This document shows positions 6,958 to 10,038 of a stretch of 10,038 bases of DNA, in pieces. The notes beneath the pieces were generated by a model. The model had not been told where the DNA came from. It worked only from the letters and a program-made list of their open reading frames with translations, and ran no database searches. Within the stretch, counting starts at the first letter, position 1. The number at the start of each line of letters is the position of its first letter. Position numbers and translations under genes: made by a program. The stretch comes from Bacillota bacterium (GTDB lineage: Bacteria; Bacillota_E; Sulfobacillia; Sulfobacillales; Sulfobacillaceae): contig JAKAAL010000096.1 of assembly GCA_021802375.1 (NCBI GenBank), positions 1 to 10,038 on the forward strand, in the 5' to 3' direction.

Positions 6958-8462
6958 TTAAGTCGATAGCTGTTGGAGTAATCACTGCTCTTTTGACGTT
7001 TTTGTTGTGGAACGGCATCGATGTGTGGCCGGTGATTCTGATTTTAGGTCTGGTGGCAGCCCTGACCTATACTGGCGTGTGGAACAAAGTCGTGCAAGCG
7101 CGTCATGGGAGGCAGGTAACGGTAGGTTCGGCCGTACGGGTCACATTCAATGATATCGGCGGTCAGGCTACTGCGAAGAACGAACTGAAAGAAGCTTTGG
7201 AATTTGTCCGAAATCCGGAACGTATCCAGGACCTGGGAATTCGTCCGTTAAAAGGGATTCTTCTAACCGGGCCGCCCGGCACCGGTAAGACGATGCTTGC
7301 CAAAGCGGCGGCAGAGTACACCGATTCGGCGTTTTTGTCTGCCTCAGGTTCGGAATTTGTTGAGATGTATGCAGGCGTAGGCGCGCAAAGAGTGCGTCAA
7401 CTGTTCGTAGAGGCACGTCAATTAGCCAAACGTCAGGGGCAAGCTAATGCCATCATCTTCATTGACGAAATCGAGGTTATGGCTGGAAAACGTGGACAGC
7501 ACCACAGCCACTTGGAATATGATCAGACGTTGAACCAGTTGCTGGTAGAAATGGATGGCATGGGCGCTTCGGAAACCGTTCGCATTCTAGTCATGGCAGC
7601 CACCAACCGTGGTGACTTGCTTGATCCGGCACTGTTGCGTCCTGGAAGATTTGATCGACAAGTGCGGGTGGACTTGCCGGATCGGGAAGGACGGCTCGCT
7701 ATCTTAGCCTTGCATACCCGCAACAAACCGCTGGCTTCAGATGTTGACCTGGTTCGGGTGGCACAAGAAACGTTTGGATTTTCTGGAGCCCATCTAGAGA
7801 GTGTCTGCAATGAAGCAGCTATTATGGCACTGCGGGATAATTCTCCTGCCGTTTTAGACCGCCATCTCATGGACGCTGTTGACAAGGTCTTGCTCGGGGA
7901 ACGCATGGATCGCAACCTGCGTGCCGGTGAGCTGAACCGTGTTGCGGTACACGAGGGAGGGCATGCACTGGTCGCCGAAGTGGTCAATCCCGGCTCGGTA
8001 TCCTCGGTGACAATTTCCCCTCGGGGTATGGCCTTGGGATTTGTTCGTCAAGCACCTGAAGATGATCGCTTGATTCAAACGGTAAGCGAACTAAAAGCAG
8101 ATATTCAAGTTTGTCTGGCGGGCTCCACAGCAGAGCGTATCATGTTGGGAGAGCAAAGCACAGGAGCCGCCAACGATTTTGAAAAAGCTTGGGACATTTC
8201 ACGGCGGTTGGTTTTGTCGGGTCTTTCTTCATTAGGGGTGGTTCACGAAGAAGCCTTATCACCGGAAAGTCTTTACCAGGCAATTCAGGACATTATTACT
8301 CAACAACAAGCGGAAGTGGATCGCATCATTACAGATCGGGATTCCCATTTGCGTCAGTTGGCGCAGCAACTATTGGAATCGGAAACCCTGTCTGGCGATG
8401 CAGTGCGTGGCGTGTTGCGCGGGTCTGATCCTCTGGCGTTGGGCGAGGCGACGTCTGCGTAA
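6954..8462 (+). CDS. Short FtsH-like membrane AAA+ zinc metalloprotease
   Basis: This is an ATP-driven membrane protease of the FtsH/M41 family with 502 residues, against about 600-650 for ordinary FtsH. Two membrane helices (about 3-19 and 25-43) are joined by only a few residues, so the external domain of classical FtsH is absent. The AAA+ module has Walker A GPPGTGKT at 106-113, pore-loop MYAGVGA at 138-144, Walker B IIFIDE at 167-172 and the second region of homology ATNRGDLLDPALLRPGRFDR with Arg229 and Arg232. The protease domain has HEGGH at 333-337 (zinc ligands His333 and His337, catalytic Glu334) and the third ligand Asp408 in GAANDFE, so it should be active. The start at 6954 follows GGAGAAGGGGG at 6936-6946. 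It is an FtsH paralogue rather than necessarily the housekeeping ftsH, and the upstream anchored protein may replace the missing external domain. Confidence 0.9.
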   Translation: MIKSIAVGVITALLTFLLWNGIDVWPVILILGLVAALTYTGVWNKVVQARHGRQVTVGSAVRVTFNDIGGQATAKNELKEALEFVRNPERIQDLGIRPLKGILLTGPPGTGKTMLAKAAAEYTDSAFLSASGSEFVEMYAGVGAQRVRQLFVEARQLAKRQGQANAIIFIDEIEVMAGKRGQHHSHLEYDQTLNQLLVEMDGMGASETVRILVMAATNRGDLLDPALLRPGRFDRQVRVDLPDREGRLAILALHTRNKPLASDVDLVRVAQETFGFSGAHLESVCNEAAIMALRDNSPAVLDRHLMDAVDKVLLGERMDRNLRAGELNRVAVHEGGHALVAEVVNPGSVSSVTISPRGMALGFVRQAPEDDRLIQTVSELKADIQVCLAGSTAERIMLGEQSTGAANDFEKAWDISRRLVLSGLSSLGVVHEEALSPESLYQAIQDIITQQQAEVDRIITDRDSHLRQLAQQLLESETLSGDAVRGVLRGSDPLALGEATSA

Positions 8463-8481
8463 ATAAGCGAAACAACCGCCT

Positions 8482-8602
8482 TGCCTCCCGTGGCGGGCCG
8501 GTTCAGGTGTTAATGGGTTGTATTAATGAAGCCACGGTTGCCCCTCCCTACGCTCGGTTATTGATAGGCCATGTCCGGGTATGGTTCGATCAGCCCATGG
8601 TG
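8482..8602 (+). repeat. Left arm of a 121-base inverted repeat
   Basis: Bases 8482-8592 are the exact reverse complement of 9928-10038, checked block by block. After one mismatch (8593 against 9927) the match resumes to 8602 (against 9918) and then stops. The arm contains TTAAT-7-ATTAA at 8510-8526, three CGGTT pentamers (8499, 8535, 8555), and an ATG at 8571 equivalent to the regulator's start. Here that ATG opens a 27-codon stub (MSGYGSISPWWKPST...) ending at 8654. The rest of the gap to 8695 shows no gene. No transposase or terminal target duplication is visible. Confidence 0.95.
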
Positions 8603-8695
8603 GAAACCAAGCACTATAGAGACCAATGATAGTCCCGAATTTCGTCGAGTGTGAGGTTTGGTTTCACTGTGTATGGGGGCCAGTTATGTTTATGG

Positions 8696-9949
8696 TTAAT
8701 GACGTTGAATCCAAATCCTCGAGGCGATCCATAGGTTTTCCCGAACAAAAACATTTTCCAGATTGTCAAGTCCAAGTAACCCGCAGATCTTGCTTATTCT
8801 ATAACGAACGCTGTTTTGGTGAAGGAAGAGCTTCTCTGCCGTGTCACTGATGCTCCCGGTTGCCAAATAGTGATACAGGGTGTTAACCAGGTCTTTGGCA
8901 GATTCGTGAACCAATAACGGACCCAACCAATGTTGGGCCAAGCTATCAAGATGTTGGGAATCGATGTTGGCTAGCAACGTGACAAAGTTGTTGGCATGGG
9001 TAGTAAAGTAACCACCGCTAGCTGATGCGACCTGCACTGTGGCATGGGTCTCTCGAATTTGAGAAACCATAGCTTGTATGGTGCTTCCTTCTAATGTGCC
9101 GCGTACGGCACTAATGAAACATGGTAGCGAATGTTCGTGAAAGAGATGGTTCCACAGTTGGTACCATGTGTCGTCAGCATAATCTTTGGGGATCAGCGCC
9201 CAGATCCAACAATTGTCTAAAAACAACATAGCGCCAAATCGACCTTCCAAATACCGTTTCATATCTAGTATGGTATTTTGCGGCCAAACAGTGGTTGTGC
9301 CGAGACACCGAAAGCCGACTATTTGGCGGAATTGTGGCGCGAAATGATAGCTATCACGATGCTCCCATAGAGTTTTAGCGTTGTGTGCATCTGATGCCAG
9401 CATGGTCCGAAACCATTGCGATTGGTGAAAGATTTTCTCCCACTCTTTCGCCTGCGACCTCGCGAAAAGCCATGCTGCGGTTTCCAAAACATCGGGCCAG
9501 ACACCTGGAAAAATAGAAGCAGTATCCATATTCCACAAGCTCATTCTTCCCCAATAAGGATCGATGCCGAGGCGAATTTGAAGATTTGGTCGCGTTGAAG
9601 GGGTATCATAGGACTGAAATATAGTTTGGTTCCATTCGTCAGCAATAGTGAGCGGGAGTTGCAGCGACTGGGTAACTTCTGAGAATATCTCGAAAGACTG
9701 TTGTTGGCGGGCCTTGCGCAGTTGGATCAAAATGGCCGATACTTGTAGACTGTCGGTTTTTAGAAACTGCACCTTACGATGTCTGCTGTCTAAAGCGGAG
9801 AGGTAAACCGGGCCCAATGCCCGAACAAATTGTTGGAGGATCGAGGCATCGCTGGGCGAGATTTCTTCTGGTTGGCGATGCGTGACGTAAAGTACACCAT
9901 CAAGCCCATTGGGGATACACCATGGGATGATCGAACCATACCCGGACAT
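8696..9949 (-). CDS. PucR/CdaR-family transcriptional regulator, apparently 5'-truncated
   Basis: The protein has 417 residues. The C-terminal 64 form a PucR-type helix-turn-helix (LVNTLYHYLATGSISDTAEK, then LFLHQNSVRYRISKICGLLGL), the DNA-binding domain of PucR/CdaR activators. The middle (about 215-300) looks like the degenerate GGDEF-like region common in this family. The N-terminus (YGSIIPWCIPNGLDGVLYVT, then HRQPEEISPSDASILQQFVR) resembles only the last third of a GAF domain, where full regulators carry the whole domain. Stops lie in frame just upstream (complement of positions matching 8562 and 8565), so no longer frame exists. The ATG and first codons lie inside the inverted repeat, and no good ribosome site is seen. 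Ligand and targets are unknown. It may be a functional shortened regulator or a decaying gene. Confidence 0.78.
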   Translation of the reverse strand: MSGYGSIIPWCIPNGLDGVLYVTHRQPEEISPSDASILQQFVRALGPVYLSALDSRHRKVQFLKTDSLQVSAILIQLRKARQQQSFEIFSEVTQSLQLPLTIADEWNQTIFQSYDTPSTRPNLQIRLGIDPYWGRMSLWNMDTASIFPGVWPDVLETAAWLFARSQAKEWEKIFHQSQWFRTMLASDAHNAKTLWEHRDSYHFAPQFRQIVGFRCLGTTTVWPQNTILDMKRYLEGRFGAMLFLDNCWIWALIPKDYADDTWYQLWNHLFHEHSLPCFISAVRGTLEGSTIQAMVSQIRETHATVQVASASGGYFTTHANNFVTLLANIDSQHLDSLAQHWLGPLLVHESAKDLVNTLYHYLATGSISDTAEKLFLHQNSVRYRISKICGLLGLDNLENVFVRENLWIASRIWIQRH

Positions 9950-10038
9950 GGCCTATCAATAACCGAGCGTAGGGAGGGGCAACCGTGGCTTCATTAATAC
10001 AACCCATTAACACCTGAACCGGCCCGCCACGGGAGGCA
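9918..10038 (-). repeat. Right arm of the inverted repeat, reaching the window edge
   Basis: This is the reverse complement of the left arm, with 111 perfect bases from 9928 to the last base. It contains the regulator's upstream region, its ATG (9949) and its first codons. Because the match runs to the end of the window, the true outer limit of this arm cannot be seen and it may be longer. Confidence 0.95.

Noticed and set aside
8474..8503. Hairpin AACCG...CGGTT with inner CCCG-TGG-CGGG after the protease gene, considered as a terminator
   Set aside because: No T-tract follows, the stem is interrupted, and part of it lies outside the repeat.
8571..8600. GGTTCGATC in the repeat resembles a tRNA T-loop, suggesting an attachment site in a tRNA gene
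   Set aside because: The flanking bases do not form the T-stem and no acceptor, D or anticodon arms can be found.
8513..8629. 38-residue frame beginning MGCINEATVAPPYARLLI across the left arm
   Set aside because: It has no ribosome site, the right arm's version stops at a different place, and I recognise no family; probably chance.
8696..9949. Simple fold-back amplification artefact
   Set aside because: The arms differ at 8593/9927 and diverge beyond 8602, and 1.3 kb of unique coding sequence lies between them; this lowers but does not fully exclude an artefact.
8482..10038. Composite transposon or MITE pair
   Set aside because: No transposase, no matching short terminal repeats within each arm, and no target duplication can be seen.
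8482..10038. Template/variable repeat pair of a diversity-generating retroelement
   Set aside because: The two arms are identical instead of differing at adenines, and no reverse transcriptase is present.

Overview
The window looks like chromosome from a deep-branching, spore-forming Firmicute of mid GC content. A Sulfobacillus- or Symbiobacterium-type lineage is my inference. The evidence is a PdaB-type sporulation deacetylase, a DacF-type carboxypeptidase, strong purine-rich Shine-Dalgarno sites, frequent GTG starts, a CdaR/PucR-type regulator, and the RodZ / RimO / PgsA grouping that Bacillus and Clostridia keep near recA.

Layout. Positions 1-93 are the last codons of an acyl-CoA dehydrogenase, coupled to asnS (93-1370). 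rodZ follows (about 1400-2341), then a serine D-Ala-D-Ala carboxypeptidase (2415-3536). A polysaccharide deacetylase runs the other way (4294-3533); the carboxypeptidase and deacetylase stop codons share a TTAA. After a 190-base divergent gap come rimO (4488-5804) and pgsA (about 5794-6303), which overlap. A second unit begins after a likely extended -10 promoter: an unrecognised membrane-anchored protein (6421-6957), coupled by ATGA to a short two-helix FtsH-like AAA+/zinc metalloprotease (6954-8462). The last 1.5 kb holds a PucR/CdaR-type regulator on the minus strand (9949-8696).

The genes form a cell-envelope and protein-quality block: RodZ for shape, the carboxypeptidase and deacetylase for peptidoglycan or spore cortex, PgsA for phosphatidylglycerol, FtsH-like for membrane proteolysis, and AsnRS and RimO for translation.

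The most unusual structure is at the right end. A 111-base perfect inverted repeat (8482-8592 against 9928-10038; 121 bases with one mismatch) brackets the regulator. It supplies the regulator's upstream region, start codon and first codons in both copies. The regulator begins inside what looks like a GAF domain, so it appears 5'-truncated or re-started at the repeat. The arrangement could be an invertible segment, a pair of dispersed repeats, or a partial duplication. The last base of the window coincides with the repeat edge, so an assembly boundary is also possible.
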